DNA of 64,000 nt, from positions 8,201,333-8,265,332 of the forward strand of contig NC_092189.1 of assembly GCF_043641665.1 (NCBI RefSeq), given 5' to 3'. Positions within the stretch are counted from its first letter, which is position 1, and every line of letters begins with the position of its first letter. This stretch comes from Enoplosus armatus (Eukaryota; Chordata; Actinopteri; Centrarchiformes; Enoplosidae). Shown piece after piece: positions 31,701-45,260 of this stretch. A program made the position numbers and the translations under genes. Below the pieces are notes generated by a model that saw nothing but the letters and a program-made list of their open reading frames with translations, made no database searches and was not told the origin of the DNA.

Positions 31701-34491
31701 TTGGGCCGTAATGTGTTTCAGAATGGTGGTGATTTACTTCCACTGGTACCAGCTACAAATACAAAACCTCATTAAGATTTATATTGAAATGGTGGGTGGG
31801 GGGGTGTTATGTTATACTGTTAAAATTGTGTGAAATTGTGAAATGTGTTCAAAGAAGTAAAGCCTGTGTTGTGTGCCAGTGGTAGTAGTTATGGTCGTTT
31901 ATGAGTATGTCATGCACATTCAAGTGCCCTGCCCAAGAACTTTCACCTCTCTCCACGCTCAACAACTACAATCAGACACAAAAAGACTTCCTTCCTAACA
32001 TACAGCTCACGTCTTTTACAAGCCTGCAGGGATGAAGGACATTCTACTATAAAATATAGCCCTGAAGTTGAACATATAATCATATGTACGAATCTAGCAT
32101 GTCAGAGACGGTAAATTGAATGTAAAACAACCTGTTTAGAGTTAATACATCAAATTTAATTCATCACGATAAAACATACACATTTGCTCTCACTATATGA
32201 TGCTACGTCGTAAGTGCCTATTAAGCCATCTTGGAGAAATAGCTTCAATCTAAGGAACGTGACAGTTGCTTTTGCATTATTTACTTTTGTCATACAGTCG
32301 CTGTGTCACATACCTGTAGGAGGGAGGTCCTCTGTTCATTCTTTTGGACCTTCGAGGAAAGATGGTGAAACTCCACAGCCATGCGACCGAGGTGAGCTAA
32401 CAGCTGGTTCGGGTTGGACTCCTCTGCAAATATGCTGAAGGAGCTCTCTAGTCTCTTCAGCTGGCTCGCTAGCTCGATGTTCTCCTGAGGCAGAACGGGG
32501 ATTACTCCTGCCACTGACCCGGCCTGGAGATACCCACACAGGTGAAGAGTCAGACAGTCTTTCCTCTACAGCTGACTCAGTGTGTGAGCTGACAATTACA
32601 TACATATGTCAACCAGCACAAAACTGAAAGCTCAACATACTGGAAGAGTCATCATGCTGCTATTTTTATGCAAAGCGGCAGCTGATTTATCTCAAAAGTC
32701 AAACCAGTTTGTACTCACAGGCTAGAGCTGGTTGTTGTAATACTTTTACCAAAAGTGTTTCTGTTCAGGTGTGGAAACTGGGCCAAAGTAGACTATAGAA
32801 TTTTACAACATGTGACAGGCTAGTCAATAACATTAGTTTTGACATGTGTGCCTGAAGAATTCTGGCATAGTGTCCTATTAACACATCCCCTAGGATGTAG
32901 TGTGTGAATGAATCAGCAGAGTAATTCTAGTCAGTAATAATCCTGGACTTTCCCCTGGCTGACTCAGGCTGGAGCTACCAGTATTGAGTTTGTTTGTGAG
33001 TCACCGCACCAAGGATGTGTTCCTAATATTGAGGAAATGGCTGTAAAGAGGAAAGGCTGAATTTAGCCTAAATAAATGACACAAAATAATTACTTTTGGG
33101 AGTTAGCCCCAGAAAATTGTTTGATTTGAAAAGATTCTATGGAACTACAAAAATGTGGGTTCCCGTGGTAGTTGGAAAATTATTCATCTTTATTGAATAA
33201 AAATAAAAAGTTTAGTACATACAGTCAAGGCATCTGAAGTCTTCCCATCCATATTCACGACTTCAAACTCTGAAGAGGCCTCCTGGAAAGACCAAAAAGT
33301 AAGTAAGAGCATAGTACATGCTGTGTCCTTACTGTAAACTTGTAACAATAAAGTAAATGTCTGCATCTAATGTTATTTACAATTCTACAACCATTACAAA
33401 GTTGTTTCTGCCTGTGCCAAAAGCTCTCACCCACAGCCTAAAACCTACATATTACTTACATTGGGCTTCTCAGGCTGAAGGGTCTTCCCTAAACAGCTTG
33501 TTTGCTCCTCCTTCTGCTCTGCAGTGGCGTGTAAACAGGGTTTACCTGAAATAAGTGATAATGAAAGTAGAACAGCATGAATATGGTTACAACACTGTCC
33601 AGAGTAGTAATCCACAAATATGAAAATATGTCTACAAAGTTAAATTCATGATAACCATCAAGTCTGTGAGACCTACTTTGGGTCTCAGTCTGAATGGGCC
33701 CTCCCATACACAGACTGGCAGCAAAACTGGAGGACTTGAGGGCCTCGTTGTCTCTCACAAGTTCCTCCACTCGCTGCCGAAGCCTCGATGCCTCTGATTG
33801 AGACTCTTCCAGCAAGTCACCTGCAAGTTTCAGAGAGACCTTGTCTCTGTCCAGCAGCACTTCACTTGAATTTCACTTGATCTAACTTCCATTTCTTCAA
33901 CAAACACTGCTATGGCTAGATCTATCAGCTTGAGCAGTCATCAAATAGGATATGATAGAAGTTCAGCGAGAAATGCTGTGCAAGTAGCACTCCTTTGGTG
34001 AGTCACAAAAGGAGCAATCAGGTCATTCACCTCACTGGCATGCAAGCTTTTCAACATGAAGATCATCAGGTTTTACTACATTCCACCTCAATGGCTGCAT
34101 GACAGTTTCCCTCGTGTATTTGTATATTTTGACTGCTGCTACAAAATGCAAGCTGAACAGTTTTCTGTTATAGATTTTACAAACTACGACAAAGAAATGA
34201 ATGTCCTTGTAGATACTGATTCTGAAAAAAAAATCAAGTCCTCAGGTGTTAAGACACACAACGGATGTTTAATGCCAAAGAGCAGCTGGCATTAGTGCTC
34301 CATCCACAGCCTTGAGGTAACCATTCTGTCTATAGGAACTTACCTAAGCTCTTAAGTCCCTTCATCCGCTCCCTCAGTATGCTGTTCTCCTCCAATAGCT
34401 GTCGATAGCTGCTTCCTCCTCCGGCCTCCTCCCTGGCCTTGACCTCACTCCCACCTGGATCATAGATGCGGTATGGGCCTTTCCCTTCCAT
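25783..34491 (-). CDS. tnip1: TNFAIP3-interacting protein 1 (ABIN-1)
   Basis: Ubiquitin-binding adaptor that restrains NF-kB and cell-death signalling with A20 and NEMO. Coding exons (minus): 34344-34491, 33677-33820, 33460-33545, 33223-33282, 32314-32523, 31383-31477, 30769-30922, 30400-30492, 30218-30283, 28594-28725, 28325-28453, 28106-28240, 27876-28001, 27664-27747, 26971-27186, 26617-26701, 25783-25895. Phases agree and give 691 aa. The N-terminus reads MEGKGPYRIYDPGG. SEFEVV at about 131-135 holds the LC3-interacting FEVV core. LGRMAVEF and KVQKNEQRTSLLQTLCEQLR mark the conserved coiled coil. The UBAN ubiquitin-binding motif is intact at about 489-510 (EEDFRKERSDRERMNEEKED). The C-terminus is Pro/Ala rich and ends with 17 alanines and then GKRERQNIDPGKH. 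The 5' UTR is split by an intron. Confidence 0.96.
27441..27462. promoter_or_regulatory. CTCF-like motif in tnip1 intron
   Basis: GTCACAAGGGGGCGCTAGAC closely follows the CTCF core CCASYAGRKGGCR. Similar weaker blocks occur at 9228-9250 and 20190-20203. Motif likeness only. Confidence 0.4.
28063..28088. repeat. (GT)n microsatellite
   Basis: About 13 GT units in the intron between tnip1 exons 28106-28240 and 27876-28001, only 18 bp from the exon edge. Confidence 0.9.
29304..29350. repeat. (CACG)n/(CA)n microsatellite
   Basis: Compound repeat of CACG units followed by about ten CA units, in a 1.5-kb tnip1 intron that otherwise shows nothing recognisable. Confidence 0.9.
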
Positions 34492-34500
34492 CGCCGTTGT

Positions 34501-34515
34501 TCACTTCCTAGACAT
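34501..34515 (-). CDS. Upstream ORF in the tnip1 leader
   Basis: ATG TCT AGG AAG TGA lies in the same exon as the tnip1 start and ends 9 nt before it. Its context ACCATGT has the favourable A at -3. It encodes only four residues, so any role would be to tune translation of the main frame. The exon's acceptor is inferred at 34526, which keeps the uORF in the mature leader. Confidence 0.5.
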   Translation of the reverse strand: MSRK

Positions 34516-35553
34516 GGTCCTCTGAACTGTGGAAAGAACACACAAACTGTTATTTTCAACTCAATTAAAAACATATGAAGTACCGGAAACTACTCGATGA
34601 CCTTTACAGAAAACAAAGAGTGCTGATAGTAAAGCCTTTAAACACAGTCTACTGAGGACTCGTGTCTACAATAGTCCTCCACCCTTTGCAATAACAGAAG
34701 CAACTGGAGAAATAACTTTGGCATTTTTTTGCATTGCAACCAGTCACATTTGAAAGTAGAAAAGGTAAAGTATAAGAGCGACCAACATCAAATGTCGACA
34801 CCCAACTGTTTTTGAAGAGAAAGGCAACAGACGAACAGAAGCATTGGCTATACAGTAGGAGGGAAAATCACCTCTTGGCTCAAAGCCCCATGAACCACAA
34901 CTTATACTGTAGCAATATTACAACCTCTGTTAATTCTTGACTGCAGATGAAATACCACCCACTCAGACATGCTACTGTACGTAAAAGTTAGTGTAAGTTA
35001 CCCAAATAGAAGAACCTTTTCGACCCCTCTCACAGTTTATAATTTAGAGCAGGAAGACCGGTAAAAGAAAAAGAAGTCCAACCGACAGCTTTGAGAGGAC
35101 AAAAGCGGCAATAATATCACCATAATGCTACCCTGCCAGAGTGAAATATATGGCAAGAATGTGCTAACGTTTGTGATGGCTGAATATGACAACTACAACG
35201 TTCATACCCGAGGAAAAAAAGGACAAAAGCAGGGGAAAAAATACTAAATGTTACGTGAATCCTGCTAACAAACATCTACCCAATAGACGAGAGTCAAATA
35301 CAGCACAATCTAGCTAATGATAGCTACCTTGATTGGCTGAAGAAGGCTAATATTAGTTTTCGCTGTTGTCATGCAAATTGCTAGCAACATCGTTAGCTCT
35401 CGGCTAGCTAACACTAGATGACAGTGCGGGACAGGAAGCCGCTATCTCCTCTATTTTACCCACTACAGATACTTTTATCGATGCAGTAAGTCAGTCGGAA
35501 AGCGGAGTTAAACGACAAACCAAAAAACAAAGAGGTGCCTTTTGTCTGGATAC

Positions 35554-35650
35554 CTTTCAGCTCGCAGTGGCCTCTCGTCTCTCTACCCAGACATCTAACG
35601 TATTGCGGAAGTGGTCTACTGGTCTGTGCTGTAACCTGGGAAATTCCACC
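35554..35650 (-). other. Probable noncoding first exon and promoter of tnip1
   Basis: A donor (GAAAG then GTATCC) at 35553/35554 pairs with the acceptor CCACAG before 34526. The right edge (start site) is not defined by the sequence; no TATA box was seen. The surrounding 35.35-35.7 kb is richer in C+G and CpG than its flanks, as expected of a promoter. Confidence 0.45.
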
Positions 35651-35699
35651 TCGCAACGTTTGATGATTGACAGCCCGGCGGACCAATCAGGGCACTGCT

Positions 35700-38600
35700 C
35701 TCTGTCAGTGGGGCACCAACAGGAGCCACTGACCGTAATGTAAACACTGGAGCAAAATGCTTTACATAATCCTATTTCATGGTGGTGATTTTACCAAAAT
35801 TATGGAGCCTGTACACATGATGGGCTTTTAAATATGTATATAAATATTCATGTATAGCAAAAATGGATCATATGACACAACTGATAACCCAAAACAGCCT
35901 GATATTTCTCTTGAATCGTAATGATTTTAATTAAACAATGTCTTAACCTTTTTTTTACCTCTTGAAACTCATCCCCCATGATCGAGGGACATACCCGACC
36001 ATTTTCACTGAATGACTTTTTACTTCATTGATAATTTTAGAGAAGGGGCTGGTGGGGGTTTCTGTGATTGCGTCACATATTTCCTCCGAAGTCGGAGGAC
36101 AATAAGCTAAGATATATAATGATTAGGGCTACAACAAATTATTATTTTCATTATTTATTAAACTGAAAATATTTTTTCTTGATCAATAAATTGTTTGGTC
36201 TATGAAATATTAAAAAAAAATGTAAAAACAAACAGACCAGAATTTACTAAAGCTCTAGTTGACATATTCAAACTGCTTGCTTTGTCCAACAGTCAGAAAC
36301 CCAAAGGCTCTCGTAGAAATGATACACTATACATATACACAGCAATACACTAAATATTCACCATTTTAGCATCAGCTGAGTTTGACACGTTAATATCATT
36401 TGCGATTTTAGTTATTTTAAAGTAATTCCACGATGAAGATTAAATGTCACGTTTTCCTGGTCTTGAAGTCAAATACAACATTTTTCTTTTTAAATGTTAA
36501 GCCAGTCACAGGTTAAGAGGTGTTTGTTGAGGAGTACTGTGCTTCATACAGCTATGTTTGACTAAATTGTCAGAACCTTATTGCAGGCCCCTGACTGACT
36601 GGCCAAACATGAATAATTTAGAGCAATAGTGACATCTTGTGGGAATGAACAAACTGGTAATCTGCGGTCATATTTGTTCCTCAGGGAGTTACAAAGACCA
36701 TTCCTAGGCTAAGTGGAAGCACAAATGACTTCTGATGCGATTCAGCGTGTGACCATGTACAATTAGTTTGAACCACACAAGGCTACTTGGTAATCTCAGC
36801 TGAGTATTGCATGTTTCTATGGCTCTATAATGGGTCAAAATTATTAATTGAACTACCAAAAAGTCTTATATGAATCACAAGTGAAAACATACTGCGACTT
36901 GTCCACAAAGAGCATTGAGACAAACACCCACCAGAATGATTTTAGATTTCAGAGCATCAGCCTTGGAGGTCTTAAACGGGAAGCATGCTGTGTTATTACA
37001 GGAAACACCCGTTTGCAAATGATCTTACACTGTACATGACGTGATTTATGATGAAGCTAAACTAATCAGAATCACACCTTTGTTTTTGTCTTTATGTAAT
37101 CACCATTATTACTTCCTGTAATGCAAAAAAGGGCACATTACCACAATTAACACGATAAACATTATTTTAAAATCTTCTCATGCATACAAATTCAGCTTAG
37201 ACTGCTTTAGATTAAATTCAAGAGTATCACGCGTCAATTAAAAACCACATAGAACAACAAAACAACAGACACTAACATTTTAGACCATACAGAATGTGGA
37301 CCAGCCGTGCCCCACTGAAACACTGAATGTGCTCCCAAGAGAGTCATCAGTTGGCAACAGGAAAAAGCCAACACACAGTTCACACACAGAAGTTGTTTTT
37401 TCCTCAGTCCTGTGCCTGCCACCAAACACACCTTGGCCTTGTTTATAGGTGCACAATGTTTCCATCTCAGGCTGCTGTGATTTGCTGAAATAATAAACAG
37501 GCTGGTGGCTCTGAGGCTGCCAGCAGAAAAACAAAAGCCTGAGGATACAGGAAGAACAAGATAATCATTTAGTCCTCCTGGGTAACAAATTGTGCACTTT
37601 GTTTTCTTTTTCCTCCCACCTACTTTTTCCAAAAATATTTTAAAGCATTTCCCTCATTGCACAAAGACAGAAGAGTGGGCAGATGACATGTGGGAAAGGG
37701 TAATCATCAGAGTGAAGCCCACAGTGTCACAAGTACAGAGTGTGCACCTCACCCCACTGAGACACAAGGACAGTCCAGTCTCCCATCTCCTAGCAGCAGA
37801 GATCAGCAGCTGATAGTCATTAGCTCTGCGCTGCTTAATACAAAATGTCCTTTTGTTGGCCGACTAGTGACTCCAGCTGTCCTGTCTAGGCCTTAAACCA
37901 GGGACATTCTCGTCTCTATCACTATGCAAAAAATCTGTACAAGATGTGCATCAGTGTTAACTCCAACAGGCTCTGCATATCACATTTTATTGAAAATCTA
38001 AAACCTAGACTTCAACTACAATGAAGAAAGCAGTGTTATAGATTTCCAAGTACATTTATCTCAGGCTTATGTATAAATAATAATGATAACGAATAAATCT
38101 TATTTTTAAGCAACATTTTGTGTTATTTTGGATTCAGTTTTGTTCTTTAAAAACATCTACAATCTTGTTTTGTTCTTAACATGGATTTGGCAACATGTCT
38201 ATAGAATGTGATCTGTTGTCATGTTGTAATGAATTAAAAATCTTAATAAACACTAAGAAATATTGATCAGGTTTAAAATAAACAAAAAAAAAACATTGTA
38301 TTTACCAGCTTTACAGTATTTACTTATAGTTAAAAAAAACCCTAACAGAGAAAATACTATACGATTATAGAGCTTATGGCATTTTTTTCTAACATACAGT
38401 ATACGGCAATCAAGAAATCAATCTTTTCATTATGTTACCTTTGCCTGCCATGTAATGTTCCAAAGAGCACAACAACACTCATTTCAGTGACAACATAAAA
38501 TGATTCAACCCACCCTTAATAAAACAAAGCCAATGCCACAAATAATGATAATAAATCTAATAAGTTCTGTTACTACACCTCAAATGTTAAAACAAATAAA

Positions 38601-40110
38601 CAATAACTCACCCACACATTCAGCTTGTGTCGGAGAGGCACTTTTAAGGAAACTGGTGAATAGGGGGGAAGCAATTTCACTCTGAGACTTGGGGAATTCC
38701 CATAACCCAGTAAAATGGCCTGATACTGTATGCTCAGCCTGAACAGAACCTGGTGTGTGTCCAACTGTGTGGCCTGCCTTTACTGAGTAACACAGCACGT
38801 GAGAATGAAACTGAATTCATTTAATTAATCTTTGTACAGTAGCTTGCAGCACATACGCCACGCTGCACACATTAATGCATGTGGACAAAACTGAATCAAT
38901 AGAGGAGGCCACAAAAATGTGACACGACAAATATATTGGGAGCAGCATTTAAGAAACATGCACAGATGACCTCTAATATGTACTAACTTGTATATACAGG
39001 CTACAACATATAGGACAGTATGTGGCTTGTTTGCATGGTCACATCATGTTGCACCATAATCATGGAGACTGTAGATAAAAAAAAGTCAAATACCCATAAC
39101 TCACTCTGAGGACGCTACAGCTTTGAAATATGTAAACAACAGTCTATTTAATTTATGCCGTACAAGCTGTTCTGAACAACACCACAGTGCAAACTTCCCC
39201 TTGCTGTCAAAAGGGAAATTCAAGAACAGTGTATATTTTGACATTGGCTACATACTGACAATGTGCTATAGAAATAATCTCTTATAATTATCATCAAATG
39301 GAGCAATTTAAGGTTGGGTGTGCCATTAAAAGAGTGTGACTGACTGCTGCACACTTTATTTGTTGCCTTGGATTTTGGCGTACTGCAGGGGATTTCCTCG
39401 CCACATACGTCTTTTTTCTTCTTTCCTCTTTTAACTCAAAGATGGCCTGACAACAGCTGCACTCACACATACGCAATGAACTGAGACATCGACAAGAACA
39501 GAGGCAGCTGTCTTGTACTTTTGCTCTGCATCAACAAGTATACCAAGTCCTACTGCGACACACGAAAGTGACATATTACAGTTAAGTGTAAACGACATGT
39601 TTTCTTTTTGCTCATTTAAATGTGTATGGGTATAACTGTTCAGTCACGGTATGTAGTCGCGCAGCGGAGGAAGTCATGCTATAACTCTAAAGTGTGTTTG
39701 AATGTAAAGAAGCAGAGTGGTTGTAAGGGCTAACAAGGGCCTGATTTGTTTAGATTTAGGCCCTACAACATTAGCTAACAGCTGCGATCAAAGAATTAAA
39801 ATATTTGTTTGAATGAATTGTTATAATTCTAAATAACTTATAGGTATTTTTTACTGTTTTAAGCAGAAGGGGCATTGAATTGGAGTGGGGGTTTCCTGAT
39901 GTTGATGATGTAATTCCCATTCTACCAGTATCAACACAGTTAATCATTGAGCTGCCCTGCCAAATACAAACCAGGGCACCCCACCCAGAACACATACTGA
40001 AAAAAAAAGATACAGCTAGAGGAAGTGTGAGCTAGTGTGATTTACATTAAACATGAACTTGATTTATACATTAAAATGTAAGAAGAAAGAAAAAAGACAA
40101 TATTTCTTTG
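35700..40110. other. tnip1-anxa6 intergenic region
   Basis: No gene was recognised in this 4.4-kb spacer between two genes on the minus strand. The longest open frame (37234-37632, minus, 132 codons) has no recognisable family, a composition like intergenic sequence and no matching splice context. It is judged a chance frame. Confidence 0.6.
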
Positions 40111-40122
40111 TATTTTAACCAT

Positions 40123-40128
40123 TTTATT
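40123..40128 (-). terminator. Poly(A) signal of anxa6
   Basis: AATAAA on the minus strand 378 nt after the anxa6 stop, predicting a 3' UTR ending near 40,105. Confidence 0.65.
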
Positions 40129-40505
40129 CAGGCATATATGATACCTCAAAATCACAGTAATCATTGGACGGCCTGCAATCTGAAGGCACTATCAGACTTT
40201 CTAATTTCCAATATGCAGTGCATGTGAGGCACCTTTCCACACCAACGTGAACATCTTCATGTTACATGTAATAAAAGAAAGACATCATCCTGACGGACAG
40301 GATGATCAGACAAGAGAGCAGAAAACTGGCTTGGAAGGCTGGGAGGTCATAGGTCACGTGGTTTGGCTGAGGAGTGGCAGCAGTTTAAGGACACTGACAA
40401 TAGATACTGACAGGAACCACCACAATTTCACTCTGTGATCAGACTTGTCTCATGGTTATTTTTCATTGAAGTCTGTGAACGGAGAGCTGCAGACTTGTGA
40501 CAAGT

Positions 40506-43500
40506 TTAATCTTCCCCTCCACAGAGCACCAGCAGGGTTTTACGGTAGTCTCCTGAGGTATCACCCTGAACAATGATGGAAAACAAACACAGAAGGAGCT
40601 TGAATTAACATATAATGCTGTTTTCATCATGTTTATGTCTGCTAACATTTGGTCATCACAGAGCTGGACTGGAAAGCAGGGTTTATTTCTTACTCTTCTC
40701 ACGCACACAATAGCAAAACTGTTTATCTTTCGCTAATGTTGAATGAATGAGTGTCATGGGGACGAGCTGAACTCTGCTGAACTAAAATCAACACGGGAAT
40801 TAAAAGTGAAATTACCCTTAACATCAGCTGACACTCATAGATACAGATTTATATCGTTATAATCATCATCACAAACATTTAAGACTATCTTTTTAAAGGA
40901 ATAGTTCCTCATTTGGGGAATTACGCTCACACTCAGATGAGAAGATTGATACCACTCTGACGTCTGTATTGGAAATGTGAAACTACATACAGCAGCTTAT
41001 CTTAGCTAAGCTTAGCACAAAGACTGGGAACAAGGGGAAACAGCTAGCCTGGCTCTGTCCAAAGTTAAGTAAGTGGTGGTAAGTTACAAAACTTACCAGC
41101 ATCTCTAAAGCTGGAGCTGGTAGCTTTAGAGGATCTGGTAGATGGATGTACAGACATGGGATTTGTATGAATCTTCTCAATATATATATTTTTTAAATGC
41201 ACTTGTTTGCTCTGAGATGTCATTGATTCTAACTTTTCAGTAAATTGGTTGAAATTTCTAATTTATCAAATAAATTTACAGACTTAGTATCTGACAAATA
41301 GCTTGACTAAAATCTCTTCTGCAACTGAAATTGACAACCTAAAAGAACTTTCTACACAAAAGATTTATGTACAAAAGATTGTAATTTTTCTACAAAAGAC
41401 ACACTTCTGTGTATATGGCAATCCTTCCTGTTGCATGATTTGATAATATTTCTCCCAAAGTCCAGGGCAGCCTACTTGCTTGCCTGTATTGGTGTCACGG
41501 TAATTTCATCTGTAAGCTATTATAGAACTGCTTCTGGGTGCTTCCTGTCGCTGCAGCTGTCAGCCAATCACACAGCGGATATAGAGGAAGTTAAGTATGC
41601 AAGGGAAATTCCTAAACAGCTGTGCAGTAGCCACAGACCCATAGTCCACCGCAGGAAGCTATAGATTACCGTACCCCACCACAGCAGCAGAAGAAGGATG
41701 TGCAACACACACTGACACAGAATGAAGACAAAAACTCCACAGAGACACACAGATGAGATGAGAACACAACAAACCAACAGAGTGTTAGTAGACAAATACT
41801 CTGACTTACAATCATAGTTTCTACCTGGATGAATTCATGGAGGGACACATCATGTGTTTCCTTGAACTCTTTACGAATGTTGAAAAGGTCAAACTCGCAA
41901 CGGGACACCATGATGCGGATCAGCGCTCTGTCGTCTGTGCCAAGGCCCTGCAGAGGAGATCAATAGATGCTTAGTTTATTCTGATTTAGTTACAGTACCT
42001 GCTACTGTCTGAGAGCATTTAGCAACAGTAATATATATACAAATATGACCTTATCACTTGCTTCATCTGGCATGCAAAGCCCGGGCGACGTGCTGCAGCT
42101 AGAATTATACAGCGGCATAAACATATTTAAAGCACTGTGAATAAATACCTTCATGGCTTTGTACAAACGGTCTGCGAAATAAGAGGGCTGGTTCTTCACA
42201 CTGCGAACTGCAAAGCGAAGAGAGAGCAAGAAAGGGCTGAGGAGGAGTCACAGAATAGATGTTGTCAGCAGTATACACTGTGATGCACTCAGAAGCAAAA
42301 TATTACAATACTTAAGATCAAGCACAGTACTTACCTATGGCATAAAAGGCATTTTTGACATCTCCTGACATCTCCTTCTTGATAATCTGTTCAATGTCCT
42401 TGTTGGTGTATCTGACAAACTCCTGGAATACTGCGAATAGCAAAAAGTATGATCCATTTATCCAGTTATCCATTTCATTTTGTTATTGATATTTAACATA
42501 CACATTTAGATTCGGAACTAATTGATCACTGTGATCTATCTGTCTTGTCCTGTACCTCTCCTAAGATGGGGGAAGCTTCTGGTGCACAGAATGCTCATGA
42601 ACTTCATCTCCATGTCATCAGACTCTGCATTGCATGCATCAGCAAGTTCCTGGTAGGTTCGAGAGGAACGACAAGAACAAACATTCAAACCCATTCTTCC
42701 ATTTCACATTTTAACACAGTGAAATGTTGCAGGAACCACTAAATCACCTGAGCATCTGCATTAGCTCTCTCCACATCTGCAGGGCCCTCCTCTCTTGCAC
42801 CCTGAACAGAGTAAAGACGGTTAAATGTAAATGATTAATTATGAAATATCAGTCACCAAGAACATTTTGTTTTGTCTTTAATGTGTGGTGTAAGACATTG
42901 TGAAAGAAAGTGTGCATGTGATTAAATGGACCTTTTTTGTTATCTGCTACAGTCAGCAGACAGACTGCAACCAGTGAGTGAGCATGGAAATTAAACACAG
43001 TCTAAGTTCTCATGATGATGAACATTACCTGCACGAGAGAAACAAGGATGCGGCAGAAGTGGCCTGATGTGTCTGACTGAATGGCTTCCTCCAGAGACTT
43101 CTTATAGGCTGTGAAGTGTGGGTACATGATATACTGTATGTAAAAGCTTTCCAGATCAAGAAAGTGATTTTAAAGACTTTTTTGTTTAGCATCAAACTCA
43201 CCATGCTGATAAGCAGCGTTCATGGCATGCATTTCCTCATTGCTCCTGGTGACCAGGATCTCGATCAGAGCGTGTTCATCTGTCCCGGCTCCCTGTCAAA
43301 ATGAAGAGTTTTACGCACAAAAAGGCAGAGGAGCAAAACAACAAACAAACCAGATAAACAAGAACCACACCACACAGCGGAGAAAAGAGTATGTGTGAAA
43401 CGTGCCTCCTCGTATGTACTCACAAAATCAATGTTTCACTGTGTTTGTTCCTATTTTTATAATCTCCATTTGTCTTTGAATGACAGAGCTTCCAAATAAT

Positions 43501-45229
43501 GCCTCAGTACAGGGGTACCTTGACTTTTTGAGCCTAAATAGCACATTTCTCAAGGCTGAGAAATGCAGCAAGCAGGTGTTATCTCTTTAGTTCTTGTACT
43601 GATTTGTATTTTGACCACATTCCCTCAAATGAGCAAATTGTTAAATTCCACTGCATCAAGGTGTTTTGCACTCAATCCTTGTCTGTTCAGAGTAAAGGAT
43701 AAGTCAGGTTTCTACACAAGGGAATTCAGTCAGTGTTTGAATACCTACATTTTTGTTTGAATATAAATACCTAAAATGCAAAGTTATTTGACTTTCAAAT
43801 GCATTCTGTGTAACTGTCATTGCATTCAAGCACCAACTTCTCTGTGCCATCTCTGGGCCATCAACCATCACAGACTTGGAAAATGATTCAGAAGGGGTAC
43901 ATTTCCTCTCTCTCTACTACACATATACTGTAAATCAACCACGTCAACAATGTACCTGTAGGCAGCCTGTGACTTATTAAAAGAAAAATTAGGTCTAGAC
44001 TTTGGACTGTACCTCCATCGCCTTCCTCATCATTTTGGCATCAAACTCTGCGGGGTTCAGCATGAGCCCAATGATCAGCCTCTCTAAGTTCTTTGACAGT
44101 TCAGACTTCAGGTCCTTCATCAGGTCCTGAGGGCAGATGAAGCACACTGAGTTGTTATAAACTCGCTGCAGGAAGCTTGAAGCAAATAACCAATGAGATC
44201 TTTACATATCCCGTGGTCGATGTACATGTGCTTCAAAAGATGAAGAGTAAAGAAATATGTTCCAACTTGAGTCCTTATTTATTTTTGATTTTCAATAAAC
44301 AATTTCCCTCACCCTTCCCAGGAGGGATTTGAAGGCCTGTCTGATCTCTTGCCTCTGAGCGTTGCTTCTCTGTGCAACAATGTCAATGATTGCGTCTTCA
44401 TCTGTTCCTGTTGGCAGTAACATTTGTGAAACATTTATTTTGTAAAACTGTAGTGGTGTAAATGTGCTTTAGTTTTCAGGGTGGCTTACCGAATCCCTTC
44501 ATAGCTTTCCTCAGCGCTTGTGCATCAGCAGCAGGGTCAAAATTGGGTGCAGGGCGGAGTGTTGGCCTTAGCTGAGGTAGTGGAGTGACACAATCAGAAG
44601 TGTGAGGTTCAATAATCACACACACACACACACATAATGTGGAGTGGCAAAGCCATACAGTTTCACTCGATTAAGTACATATTAAATATAATATGATTAC
44701 ATACACCAGACGTGTAAGCACTAAACATGCAGAACGCTACAATATATGCAAAAGAGAAAAGAGCTTGTTGTTCCATCCGTTGGATTAATCCACTGATATC
44801 ATAATTCTGAATACAGCACACTAAGATTTCTGATAACAATATCTTGACATTTGAGGGGGAGTGTGGCCTCTTGAGGTTAGATGCCATGACACCACCAACA
44901 ATTAAAAGGCGGGCAGGCTGAAAAACAACTCTGCTTTATGGAGCGTTAGTGAGACGAACTTTTGTTGACCAAAATGCTGAGATCTTTTTGACATTCACGA
45001 AAAGGACAAAGCGAGGCAAACGGCGTTTTTTATAACAAAAACTATTTGTATCTGAGTGAACGGCATTCTGATCCTATCCAGAGTTACACAAAGCATTCAC
45101 TGTGCAGACATGGCAGTGTTATCAGCACAAGTTCGTGGCACTGCATGATGCAGGTCATTGCAGGGCCAGCAGGTAATTAGGATGCATGCCACTGCCAAGA
45201 CAAACATGCAATAACACATCTAAAGTGTG

Positions 45230-45260
<31 letters not shown>

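Noticed and set aside
37234..37632. 132-codon minus-strand open frame between tnip1 and anxa6
   Set aside because: Composition is like the surrounding DNA, there is no domain, and an overlapping open frame in another phase shows the region is simply poor in stops.
41666..41824. Minus-strand frame ending CCCGGVR as the anxa6 C-terminus
   Set aside because: It looks like the LCGG end of annexins, but it lacks the DTSGDY segment. The true last exon with [18 protein letters not shown] is at 40506-40565 and joins in phase.
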